A stretch of 64,000 nt of DNA, from the NCBI GenBank assembly GCA_034769895.1, contig CM068372.1, positions 440,441,458 through 440,505,457 of the forward strand. The letters run 5' to 3'. Numbering within the stretch: position 1 is the stretch's first letter; each line of letters opens with the position of its first letter. Shown here piece after piece: positions 23,023-34,137 of this stretch. This DNA comes from Magicicada septendecula (Eukaryota; Arthropoda; Insecta; Hemiptera; Cicadidae). A program made the position numbers and the translations under genes. The notes under the pieces were generated by a model. The model saw only the letters and a program-made list of their open reading frames with translations. It made no database searches and had not been told where the DNA came from.

Positions 23023-24560
23023 TTTTTTTCTCGGCTTAACTATTATGAATGTTTAGCTATTTTCCCCTCTAGATCCATATAATTCTGCGCCATCAGGCCA
23101 CCTCTCTTAGGGTGTGGCGCTTTTCACCACACAGTATGTGTATGGAGTGGTTAAGTCTCTCTATTGCCGGTTATAATTACTTCATCCGACCTTGGGACTT
23201 GTAACAACCAGAACGTGTTCAACCGGGAACAAAGGTATAGCTTCTTCGACCGCAAGGATAACTGTCGAAGCCGTTGATTTAATGTTACGTTCTTAATTGG
23301 ACGGTATAGTCAAATTGAAAGTTAAGGGCATATGCGTAGAAACCAATTTATGAATGGACGAGTCCACTTTGAAATTGTGAATGGCAGGAGGGTAACGGAT
23401 AATCAGCTGGTATGCAAGTGAAGGTATTGGCAACTTGCATGTGATGTTTTAGTTACCAGTACATTGTTAGTTACTGTGTTACGTCCTATCTCAGTCTTGC
23501 ATTTGTTTTAATCTGCGTGCGCGCGCGCGCGCGTGTATGTGTAGCTAACAGTCACACAGCTGGCTTAAAAACAGAATTATACGTATATTGTTTCCGACGT
23601 AAATCAAATAATAATAACAATAATAATAATATTGTAATTGTATATTTATCTACGTTTACAAACAAAAGTGAAATAAGTCAATCAATAAATACAATTGGAA
23701 CAGTACACGTATCGGAGTTTGTTGCTGTTACATATCAGAATGTTTTACAAACATATCTGATTGTTGTTTGTTCTGTCATTGTGTACTGCGCAGACGTAAA
23801 AAATTACAGCCTCCCTGACCGTTCTTATCGCAGTGGAATTTGCAAACTGTACACTTACACTCGACTGTACATTTGCACTACTTAATTACACTCCACTATA
23901 TCTAGAGTTTATCATTACATAAAGGAACGCGTTCTTCATATTAATTTAATTCCAACAATCTTTTTAATCCTGGGCAATGCGATGCGAAGTTATAACAAGT
24001 GATGTTCAATATCTATGAAATTTCTTACACACACACAGATAAGAGATTCGTGGTGACACATTTACAAACAAACCTTTAACAGTCGCGAGTTTTTGTTACT
24101 GTTAGAAACGATATTCATAGGTTGGCAACACCGTCGCTGATAACTATAATTCTCTTCCCACATCTCACAGCGACTCCTTCCACATCGCATTTCCTTGCCC
24201 TTAACATCCAATTTTGCTATACTTCCCGACACTGTCTCTACGTACCAATCATACTGCACCGTTAGTAACATGACATCCCCCCCCCCCCGAGGCTCGAAAA
24301 AGTTGACGAATTTTGTTAACCTCTTAATTTTTAGCCCCTTTTATTATTTATTTTTTCAGCCGTGTTTTTCAGCATGTATGTTTGAAATATGAAATATAGG
24401 AAAATCAACTCAGTCAATAAGTATCTTGTAAACAATGTACGAATAACGCGTATTGTTATTGCGTTATTACCGTTTAATTGAATGGGACTGATTTCAGGAT
24501 GTTAAAACACGTTTTCCAGTCACTTTGAAGATAGTTCCTTAAATTCGTAGTGACCGTCAA
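23023..24560. other. Unassigned spacer
   Basis: A GCGCGC run (23517-23533) and an AATAAT run (23607-23630) were noted. The frame 23517-23885 is in low-complexity DNA. A GCGCCATCAGGCC segment at 23087-23135 can form a small hairpin with GTGGCGC. Confidence 0.4.
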
Positions 24561-24566
24561 TCCATG

Positions 24567-24779
24567 AATTTTTCCGGTGAAGGGTTTGTGAGGATCGGTC
24601 AAAAAGTATAACACAAAGTACAAACACAAACTCAGTTGTGTGTTTGGCGTTTTGTAACTACTCAGCAACAATTGTCCTGATGATGGCAGTAAATATTGTC
24701 GAAACGTCGACACAAATAATTTTATAATTTGTGTTATACTTTTTGACCGATCCTCACAAACCCTTCAACCGAAAAATTT
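24567..24779. mobile_element. Foldback element around a hammerhead
   Basis: The left arm (24567-24616) and right arm (24728-24779) are reverse complements over about 50 bp, with the shared core GGGTTTGTGAGGATCGGTCA and one or two differences. The loop carries a plus-strand hammerhead at 24673-24713. No protein is encoded. Confidence 0.85.
24673..24713 (+). ncRNA. Hammerhead ribozyme motif, intact core
   Basis: TGTC, then CTGATGA, then a 6-bp stem II with two G-U pairs (GGCAGT / ATTGTC, loop AAAT), then GAAAC, GTC and GACA. TGTC and GACA form a 4-bp stem I directly at the core. It is the only hammerhead in the window on the plus strand with a fully intact core. Confidence 0.75.
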
Positions 24780-24837
24780 AAAGATAGTAATGTTGCTTAG
24801 TCTTAACTTTGTCTTTTCTTTTGTATGAAGCCTACTC

Positions 24838-24889
24838 TACCCTACTCCCCGGACCACCCTCCAAAGACTAAATTCTAGATACGCCACTG
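24838..24889 (-). mobile_element. hAT-like transposon terminal fragment
   Basis: On minus it begins CAGTGGCGTATCTAGAATTT and continues into GGAGGGTGGTCCGGGG. CAGTGGCGTATCTAG is a typical insect hAT terminus. No partner end was seen within the neighbouring kilobase. Confidence 0.5.
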
Positions 24890-25029
24890 TCTGGCTTAAA
24901 CATTGGTGTCGCACTGTTTAACTGTCCGACACCAATGTTTGAGACCCATGGAACGCACATCGTCCTATATGTATTCTTTTGTTTGTGTTTTCGTTACGTG
25001 TTAGTTTGTATGTGTGCGTACGTGTGAGA

Positions 25030-25030
<1 letters not shown>
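24890..25030. other. Short unassigned segment with an inverted 15-mer
   Basis: The segment CAAACATTGGTGTCG-like at 24897-24912 recurs inverted at 24928-24944, giving a small hairpin. Confidence 0.4.

Positions 25031-25081
<51 letters not shown>
25031..25081. repeat. (GA)n microsatellite
   Basis: An uninterrupted GA run. The Arg/Glu-rich frames across it are artefacts. Confidence 0.95.
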
Positions 25082-25083
<2 letters not shown>

Positions 25084-26140
25084 GTAACTTTTACTGAAAC
25101 AGCTGTTGTTTCCAGTGGCAACGCAGAAGAAACCAAACCAGTAATACTAATACTAACACTACACTACACACACACTGCACTGAATGTTGAAAGGTAATGA
25201 GAAAACGATTGGTCCGTAACGCGGAGAGAGCGTGTGTAACGGTACCAGAGCCGCCAGAAGACAACAAGGACGGGCACTACAGAGGAGAGGCGTAGCCTAG
25301 GCATACGCGCGCGCTCATGTGTTGGCAATACTACGGCGGCTTTAAATGGCGCACTTTGGCTCACGTTTTTCCTTAATTGATTAACTGTGTACAGTGTTTA
25401 TATGTACGGTATATGGGGTTTTATTTTAATTCGATGTGGGCGTAGTACGTAAGTGTAATTTAAATTTCCGCGCGTTGCTGTTGTTGGTATAATACAGTTC
25501 ATTGAAACTTATACATATTTATTAAGGTCATTGTGTATACATACGGTTTTGTTTGAGAGAACGGAGTTAGTCAAGAGAGTATCACAACAGGCAGGGACAG
25601 ACGTAGGAGACACGTTGAAGGTTATTGTATCAAGACGTTGAATTTATATACCAATCCGTAACACCGTGCACTTACCGTATCCACTTTATTTCTGTTGTTG
25701 TTGTTGTTGTTGTTGTATAATTATTTAAATTATAACATTTTTATCTGCGCGATAGGGGTGGGGGCGGCGATACTTGATTAATAAACAACACGGGCACCAC
25801 TCACACAGGTACAGTTAAAAGTACGTTTATGTGTTACCACTTGGAACGGATGCATAATTCAGTTGTGTTACCGGATCCTGTGGGAGCAGAATTGCGTCGT
25901 GTTCTTGGGAGAATGTATTTGTATTCTTCTATATCACAAGGTCCTGAGATGTGTGACTATCGCTCCTTCTGACCTCTCACCGTTTCAGACTCTTGGCTTG
26001 TCCAATGGCCCGTTTTACGAAACCATGTGTTCGTTGTTCACGATAAAATATTAATTGACGACTCGTTGGGCACTTGGTGAAACATATTAATACGAAGGTT
26101 TTTAAAAATATATAAACACTTGGTACGTTTCACAGATTTT
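25082..26140. other. Unassigned spacer with a (TTG)n run
   Basis: TTGTTG repeat at 25691-25717. No gene or element was recognised. Confidence 0.45.
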
Positions 26141-26142
26141 AT

Positions 26143-26190
26143 TTAACTCTGACAGCTGTTTCGACTTCTTAAGCCATTGTCAAAGAGATT
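26143..26190 (-). ncRNA. Decayed hammerhead ribozyme motif
   Basis: The minus strand reads AATCTCT, TTGACAA, a 5-bp stem II (GGCTT / AAGTC, loop AAG), GAAAC, AGCTGTC and AGAGTT. Stem I (TCTCT / AGAG) is intact and ACAGCTGT is an 8-nt palindrome ending in the GTC cleavage triplet. The core box would be CTGACGA before two transitions. The paired parts outlasted the core, so it is recognisable but should be inactive. Confidence 0.55.
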
Positions 26191-26389
26191 AGTGAACACC
26201 TAAACAGAGGATGTAAGGGTGGTGGTGGACATCTTTTTAGGGCGTGTGTCGGAACATGTGTGAGGTGTGAATATGTAGAGGGGGGTTGCGGAACTAAGGG
26301 AATTCAACATTTCGTCACGGACTCTGGGTTCGATCATCGGTTGGACTAGTTCATACCAGAATAACACTAATTTCGTATCGAATTAAATA

Positions 26390-26425
26390 TACGAGGGTAG
26401 TTCGAAAAGATCGCGGATTGGCACA
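26390..26425 (+). mobile_element. Possible solo mariner terminal repeat
   Basis: TA, then CGAGGGTAGTTCGAAAAG, then ATCGCGGATT resembles a mariner terminal inverted repeat (CGAGGGT.ATTC.AAAAG). No second end or coding remnant was seen nearby. Confidence 0.4.
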
Positions 26426-28109
<1,684 letters not shown>

Positions 28110-28111
28110 AA

Positions 28112-28156
28112 CAAACACAACAACAGTTGCAAAGTTTGTCGAAACGTTGACATAAA
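28112..28156 (+). ncRNA. Decayed hammerhead relic
   Basis: AGTTTGTCGAAACGTTGACATAAA aligns with the 3' half of the motif at 24.7 kb (ATTGTCGAAACGTCGACACAAA). GAAACGT is intact, but no CTGANGA box remains. It abuts the foldback element at 28176. Confidence 0.4.
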
Positions 28157-28175
28157 TACGAAAGCTAATCACGCC

Positions 28176-28527
28176 CGGAGTCATTACTTAAAAGATTAAT
28201 TTCCGAGCAGTTGGGCGGGCGATTGCTCAGTGGTGTTGTCGTAACTAGACGCTTCGGCCACCCACCGGAGACCTTCAGTAGTAAAAAATTAAAGGGGACG
28301 GTAGGCCGAACGTACCCCAAATTGATGCGAAAGGTGGCGGAAGAAAGGAGTATTGCTTCCACTTTAACTTGGGGCACGTTCAGCCTATCATCCCTTGTCG
28401 AACTATTTTTAATTTTTAACTACTGAAGGTTTCCGGTGGGTGGCCGAAGCGTCTAGTTATGACAACACCACTGAGCAATCGACCTCGGCCCAACAGGCCG
28501 GAAATTAATCTTTTAAGTAATTACTCC
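28176..28527. mobile_element. Foldback element with about 115-bp arms
   Basis: The left arm (28176-28290) and right arm (28405-28527) are near-perfect reverse complements, including GATTGCTCAGTGGTGTTGTC, AACTAGACGCTTCGGCCACC and an outermost ATTACTTAAAAGATTAATTT. Both arms contain CTGAAGG, then a spacer, then GAAGCGTCTAG. This has hammerhead-like layout but GAAGC in place of the invariant GAAAC. The inner 110 bp has no open frame of note. A decayed relative is at 18255-18360. Confidence 0.85.
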
Positions 28528-28534
28528 AGCCATG

Positions 28535-28990
28535 ATATTCTTCTTCTCCTCCTCCTCCGTCTTCTTCTTCTTCCGTTACCATCCAGTATGGTTTTAGCCT
28601 TTTCAACGATCTTTCTCCATTCAGTCCTCATTACATAGTCTTCTCCATCTTCTTATCCCCCATATAGTCCTCAGATCCTCCTCAACACCCTCGATCCATC
28701 TTTTCCTTGCCCTTCCTCTTCGTCTCCTAATTACTGGCCTCTATTCTTAATTTTTCTGTTAATTCTGTGTTGTTTGTGTGTCCCATCCAACCTGTCCTTC
28801 TACTCTTTATAAACCTTAGTACATCAGTTTCGTGTATTTAGATTGTTTATTCCATTATTCCCTCGTATTCTCCATGATCCCTTGTTTTTTCCATGGGTTC
28901 AAAAAATTTTCTCAGTATTTTTCGTTCGAATATTCTTAGATTCTGTTCGTCTTTTTGGGTTAACACTCAGATTTCAATGCAAATGTTACA
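28535..28990 (-). mobile_element. LINE C-terminal fragment
   Basis: The minus strand reads LTQKDEQNLRIFERKILRK, FFEPMEKTRDHGEYEGIME, VLRFIKSRRTGWMGHTNNT and a KGKEKMDRGCGGGSEDYMG segment. This is the lineage with FERK(I/V)LR.(I/F)(F/L)GP seen at 1.85 and 2.65 kb. It ends in a run of GAAGAAGAAGACGGAGGAGGAG read on minus. Stops show decay. Confidence 0.8.
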
Positions 28991-29329
28991 ACTGATATAA
29001 TATTAAGCTCTTTCTTATTTTCAGTATTAATGATTTTTATTCAGTGCTGTCAACTTCATTAATTTTAAGTAGGCGTTAATGACATCGGTTACCATTAATG
29101 ATTCTCGGTTGCATGGATGTCGTTGTTTATTTTAAAACAGTATCTAGTTACTTAACCTAACCTCATCAAAACTTTCATCGTTTATTAAGTTATGGTCATT
29201 ATTAAACTAATGGTTTTCAGATTAAGTAAACAGTGTTGGATGTATGAAGCATCCTTTTAGGAGCTCGTACATGTGTTTTTAATGGTTTTCAGTTTATTTT
29301 TCTCATTAACTGCCAGTTTAATTTTCCAT

Positions 29330-29600
29330 TTATAGCTCGTATTCATCTTTCCGGCTTTCAGTTACATTCACACGTCGCTTAAGGCTTCACACACTTCTGT
29401 CGAAAGTATTGAATCGTACGCTTTCCTGAATTCATGTGTATAAGCTAAGTTGAGCCAGACGGTTTCGTCATTTTCATTTTGCAAAAGCCATCTTTTTCAA
29501 GTGTAGGTCTGATCAGTCCACGATTTTTTCACAGTATATCGAAGACGAACACTCCGATCCGTCTAGTTGTACGCTTCTATAGATTATAGTTTATTAATTT
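29330..29600 (-). mobile_element. Possible LINE RT motif A remnant
   Basis: The minus strand reads NLAYTHEFRKAYDSILSTE followed by VCEALSDV, resembling the F.DF.KAYDS.....L..AL block of LINE RT palms. Only this block is recognisable. It could be the upstream part of the LINE at 28535-28990, separated by eroded DNA. Confidence 0.4.
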
Positions 29601-29644
29601 TGTGTAAACCCTGCAGAAATTATCACGTCGATTATATAAGTTTC

Positions 29645-29793
29645 ACTTGTGAAACTTACTTGTTTTTTCTTCCCGTAAGCGTTTCGGCGTGATGTGCGCC
29701 TTCGTCAGCAGTTTGAGTCTGTCTCAAACTGCTGCGAAGGCGCACATCACGCCGAAAAGCGTACGGGAAGAAAAAACAAGTAAGTTTCTCAAG
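29645..29793. mobile_element. Compact palindromic hammerhead element
   Basis: Two arms of about 70 bp (29645-29716 and 29723-29793) are almost perfect reverse complements around a 6-bp loop, sharing AAACTTACTTGTTTTTTCTT and GGCGTGATGTGCGCCTTCG. The left arm holds a minus-strand hammerhead. The right arm copy has lost one core base (CTGCGA) and reads GAAAAGC. The arms resemble the hammerhead and flank at 4.99-5.05 kb, so this is a Penelope-derived foldback. Confidence 0.9.
29678..29712 (-). ncRNA. Hammerhead ribozyme motif in palindrome left arm
   Basis: The minus strand reads CTGACGA, stem II GGCG / CGCC with loop CACATCA, GAAAC and GCTTACGGG. The core and stem II are intact. The expected GTC cleavage triplet is changed to GCT/CTT when compared with the sister at 5.0 kb (GAAACGTCG), so cleavage is doubtful. 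Confidence 0.6.
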
Positions 29794-30325
29794 TGAAAGT
29801 TCTATATTCTATATTATTTAGTACTGTGAAAAAAGAAGATGAACAATCAAAACAAATATAAGTTTCATTTATACTCTGTTCTGAAAGTAGGTATAGACGT
29901 AATGTATACTTCCAGGCTTTATGTTTTTTGCCCATAATTCATATCTATAAGACAGTCTTGTAGCTATATTTTCCGTAATGTAAAATGCTGTTCTGTCTTA
30001 TAAGGACGGTTGTATAAGGATGATAAAATGTAAGCGACGGGGGGGGGGGGGAATGTTGTGTGGCGCGAGTACTTTACAGCTCGATTGAGCATTTACCATA
30101 ATCCAGTTTGCATAAATACAATTTTCTTACATCTCGTCTCGTCTGTTATTTTCCATCGTCACAACCGTATTCTTTCATTTAATCCGTGTCTTGTGTGGCT
30201 TTCTCGCATTCAGAATAGTTTTCGGTAAATGAAATGCAGGCCAGCCCATTTTCTCAACTACCAATTCGGAATATCGAGCGATTTTCTTTTTCAAGACATC
30301 CTCACGCCAAGAAGGTACCTCGTTT
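29794..30325. other. Unassigned spacer
   Basis: G run at 30040-30051. Nothing else was recognised. Confidence 0.4.
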
Positions 30326-30329
30326 ACGA

Positions 30330-30806
30330 GGAAACTTTGAATAGTGAAAAAGGAAATATCGACTGCGGGAGATACTTAAAATATAGCTACGAGACTGGTA
30401 ATGTAATTAAAGTTCTACAAAGTTATTGGAGTCCCTGTACTGTGGGTGTGAATTATGGACAACAGCCAAAAAGCAAGACAGTAAAATACAGGCCTCAGAA
30501 ATGGCTTTCTTAAGAGGAGTTAAAAGGTGTTCTAAACTTGACCTCATAAAGAATGAGGCCATAAGAGATGAGTTACAAGTTTTTAACTTGAAAGAAAAAT
30601 TACAAGATTACAAACAACGGTGGAAAGAACACTTAGAAAAAAATGTCAGACGCCAGACTGGCTAAACAAGTCTGGGAGGACAAATCTATAGGCCACATGT
30701 GTGTGGATAGATCGAGGAAGTGATGGCTGAAGGATTTTTGAAGGTGGAATAGGCAGCACCTTGCCTATGCCATGTTGTAAAGAAGAAGATGATGATGATG
30801 ATGACT
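30330..30806 (+). mobile_element. LINE 3'-terminal fragment
   Basis: Frames read VLYGCELWTTAKKQDSKIQ-like, ASEMAFLRGVKRCSKLDLI, KNEAIRDELQVFNLKEKLQ, DYKQRWKEHLE and then a VEQAAPCLCHVVKKK-like tail. The tail passes into GAAGAAGATGATGATGATGATGA (30782-30804). One shift separates 30426-30665 from the upstream part. It is related to the copies at 17.2 and 46.8 kb. Confidence 0.85.
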
Positions 30807-31808
30807 AGTAATGTAAAGTCGGTACTTTAAAGAAAACGGATGGTGAGGAATTGCTGGACCAATAAGAGGGACTAGGATCAAACGGAATTAAAAGGTTACA
30901 TAAACTGTAAAATTGTAGTGATAAACATTAAGGTCTAATTATTTAGAGATATGTCCACCCAAAAATCTCAGAATTTATGAGGATACAAGGAGGAAAGGAA
31001 GAACGAAAAACGATTAAATGTTTATTTACGTTTTGTACAGATGTGGGTATGCAGTAGAGTGTCGGGTTTGGAATTTTGGCAAGACAAGGCTTCTGTGGTT
31101 TCTAATTCGTTGCCAGAAGATTGCAACAAGTAGGCTATACCCGTAATGTAGTTAGCAATATTTGCAACGCAGAGAGATAAACATTTGTATGGAGCATTTG
31201 TGGCATACGTTTGATTTTAACATTCATTATTAGCTGTGTAAAAAATTGGTCATTAAGTATTAATAGAAACCGCATATGACAGTAGATAAGATACAGAAAA
31301 ATAGGATGCATAAAGGTAACTTATAAAGGTGATCACGGGGTTCTTGGGTCCTGATTTTCGGGAGGCTCTTTTTGTGGGAGGGGGTCCGGTGTAATATAAT
31401 AGCTTTATTCGGTAGGGGGGTCTCTCCTAGAAATGATTTTTTTCCAAAATGAGTCAAAATAACGCCCAGTCATCTATTTTAGCTCCAAAAAATTCTGTCA
31501 ATTCTAGGTCGAAAAGTTAATGATTTTAATTAAAATCAGCCCTCAAAAACCTTTGGAAAGTTTCACACTTCCATTTCCCTTCAGATCTGCCTATGGGTGT
31601 GACATTCTCCAAGTCTTGGAGGGACCTAATGATACAACGAAGGAAATTGCTCGAGGAAAGAGAATTTGTGATGGTTAAATACAGTGTTACGGAATAACAA
31701 AACTAAAAAAAAAAAAAAATCGTACAGTAAGTCATTATTGAAAGAGCGTGTACGTATTCAGTGAACTTTAGGAGTTCAACAAAAAACACAAAGACAAGAT
31801 TTTTGAGC
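30807..31808. other. Unassigned spacer
   Basis: A run of A at 31707-31719. The frame 31260-31457 has no family features. Confidence 0.4.
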
Positions 31809-31858
31809 ATAGACGACAGAGTTGGAATCACAGATACTACTAATTCAAACAACAAGAT
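31809..31858 (+). repeat. Dispersed 49-bp motif, copy 2
   Basis: GACGACAGAGTTGGAATCAC, then AGATACTACTAATTCAAACA, then ACAAGATG. Same motif as 9256-9304 and 63027-63075. A partial fourth copy (AAGCACGACAAAGTTGGAAT) is at 32051-32072. Confidence 0.7.
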
Positions 31859-32767
31859 GAACATTGACAGAGTATTGTTTGTGGAAAGTGATTAAATAAG
31901 GTAAGAATAATATTTAAAAACTAAAGTAAAATTAAAGAAAACTCATCCAAAATATGGTTTAACAAACAATGCATGCGAAGAGATCATAAGGTCATGGTTT
32001 AGGACTTGATAATGGTGGAAACACTGAAATGCCTCGTCCGGAGCATGACAAGTAAGCACGACAAAGTTGGAATAGATGAACAGAATAAAATGATTTGACA
32101 TGACCGGCCTATAGGTTATGGCAGAAAGGAACCGAATTTATGAAGATTGGTATTGGTATGAAACTCGTAAAAGCAACTGACATATGCATGCCTAAATAAA
32201 GTATTCAATTTCACATTCTGGTATGTAAAAGATTTGTCGTTGTAAATTCGGTGTCCAACGATTTGCAACAAGTAGCCTCTGTGAATAATGCGGTAATCTA
32301 CTAAAACATTAAACAAAAGTAGACTTCAAGCAGCTGGATCACATGCCTTGTTCAGCGTTCATTATTTCATAACGTGTGAATATAAATTGGTTCATTTACA
32401 TTTTCGTTTTCTCGTCTTACGAACGGATTTCATAAGTTCTGATATAATCCAGCAGCGCGCTTTCTTTCCCACACTTAACAATACATATAACGCCGTACAA
32501 ACAATAGCAACACTAATTCACAACATAAATAAATAAAACAAATTCCACTGCTCGTGTGTAATGATATCATCATTACGTACATTGTATCGTTTTACCGACT
32601 TCTCAGTCTGTGCGTTGCTTATCTCGGAAGTCATAGGGTTCACGACTCCGGTCTTCTTGGTACGCTTTTATCAGTTTCCTAAAAATTGTTGTTTTCTGTA
32701 AACTATTCAAACCAATTATTACTAAAAAGTAATTTGTAATTATGTTGCTTATTGAGATATTAATTAT
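31859..32767. other. Unassigned spacer
   Basis: Contains only the partial 49-bp motif at 32051-32072. Confidence 0.4.
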
Positions 32768-33583
32768 TACAGTAAAGTCTGGATAGTTCGAGGTAACTGG
32801 GACCAAACCTACCTCGAACTACCGATAACTCGAACTACGCAAAATGTCGGTATTATCTGTCGTTAGCGGATCTGCCACAACTGAGTTAGCCCTAAATGTA
32901 CTGCGCTTTCTACTGTGGAGTGTCTCTGCGTGATAATGTAAAGTGTATGCTGGAAATTTATCTAAAAAAATGATATACAAAATCTGTAAACTGGTGTGCT
33001 TACTGTGTATGTGAGTTTTGTTTAGGGCTACTAATTTGCGCGGGCTTTCGAGATGATTCGCGAGCGAAAGGAAAAGGATATATCGACGACGAATCGTAAT
33101 TCGTTTAATTAGGTTATATTCATTAGGATTAAAGAAAAAAGTTTTTCGTTAAAACTCACAAATTTATTTATTAAATGCACACAGTGAAATTTAAAATGAC
33201 ACACAGTAATATTAAAAACTATTCTGTATGTATATTTGAAAACAAAATACTTTGCATGACTCAAGAGTTTTTTGTTTTTGAGTTGATCTTTTTTCCGGTA
33301 CTAATATCCCGCCATTTTCGGAGTAGCATCACATCAGCTGACGTCGCTTCGGCCTGGTGCTTGACGTAACATAGTGCCAGTGCTTTTGCCCCATCAGTGT
33401 GTGTAATTTTCACGCCGCCACTCTGGCCTTCCCCTTCATCACTGTTCGCGCGCACCATATCCAAAATAGAACTGTCTGTTATTTCGTACTGTTCATCTTC
33501 ATTAATCCAATGTTGTACATATTATTTTTCTAGCGGGGTACCTCGAACTATACGGAATCTCGAATTATCGAGACTCTACTGTA
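32768..33583. mobile_element. Tigger/pogo-like transposon, internally deleted
   Basis: The element proper is 32770-33581 (812 bp). It begins CAGTAAAGTCTGGATAGTTC and ends as the reverse complement of CAGTAGAGTCTCGATAATTC, flanked by TA on both sides (32768-32769 and 33582-33583). The subterminal block TTCGAGGTA recurs at both ends. Tigger/pogo elements of the Tc1-mariner superfamily start CAGTA.A..CTCG.TA.TTCGA and duplicate TA. It carries the end of a transposase on the minus strand. At 812 bp it is far shorter than a full element of about 2-3 kb. Confidence 0.85.
33261..33510 (-). pseudogene. Tigger-like transposase C-terminal remnant
   Basis: The minus frame reads DGAKALALCYVKHQAEATS followed by ADVMLLRKWRDISTGKK. 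This matches the last block of Tigger/jerky-type transposases (ALE..L.W.EQ...T..D.LLLRRWRD.A..KR). The HTH and DDE domains are missing. It lies inside the TA-flanked element 32770-33581 with its C-terminus toward the left end. Confidence 0.72.
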
Positions 33584-34074
33584 CTTGATTTGATATTACC
33601 TCGAATGTGCTGAAACGAATAACAGTTTAGTCGCATTGATTTAATACATGCTCTGTTTTTTATTTAACAGAAATATATTTACCTAACATAGTACAAAATT
33701 GAGTGTATAGAAAACTGTGTGCGCGCGCGCGCGTGTGTGTGTGAAACATGTACAGTGACCAAAAACCAGAAAAGTAGAATATAGCTGCAGAAATGACGTC
33801 TGAGACACGTGAGATCGGTAACTAAAAATGATAGTGTTACAAATGTAGACAAATAAGAAATTATGTGTAACTGAATTGTGGTACACTGAACACAGGCAGC
33901 TAAGTCGGTGTGACTGTCTACACAGAATGAAATACTGGACTGACGAAGACAATATGGGAGACCAAAATAATAAATCAGACTCTCTGAATAAGGGACTTTA
34001 CAACTTTGATAAAGCATATAGAAATGTTTGGTTAAAAAATACTTCACGGGCTGTTTGGCCGCGGGCCAAAGTTT
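33584..34074. other. Unassigned spacer with a GC/TG run
   Basis: A GCGCGCGCGCGTGTGTGTG run at 33720-33742. The open frames on minus across 33679-34137 overlap the hammerhead repeat and have no family features. Confidence 0.4.
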
Positions 34075-34137
34075 ATTACAGAACCAGACGTTTCGGCAGT
34101 GCCATCGACTGCCATCTTCAGTGAAATCGAGTAACAC
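34075..34137 (-). ncRNA. Hammerhead ribozyme motif with complete stem I
   Basis: The minus strand reads GTTAC, a loop, CA, CTGAAGA, stem II (GGCAGT / ACTGCC, loop CGATGGC), GAAAC, GTC, TG, a loop and GTAAT. The inner CA/TG and outer GTTAC/GTAAT pairs give a stem I interrupted by an internal loop, as in natural type I hammerheads. All core positions are intact. The surrounding GGGCTGTTTGGCC block (34046-34060) ties it to the copies at 19.0, 21.1, 43.6 and 54.6 kb. Confidence 0.78.

Noticed and set aside
26320..26345. GGGTTCGATCATC, tRNA B-box-like
   Set aside because: No A box at the right distance and no cloverleaf.
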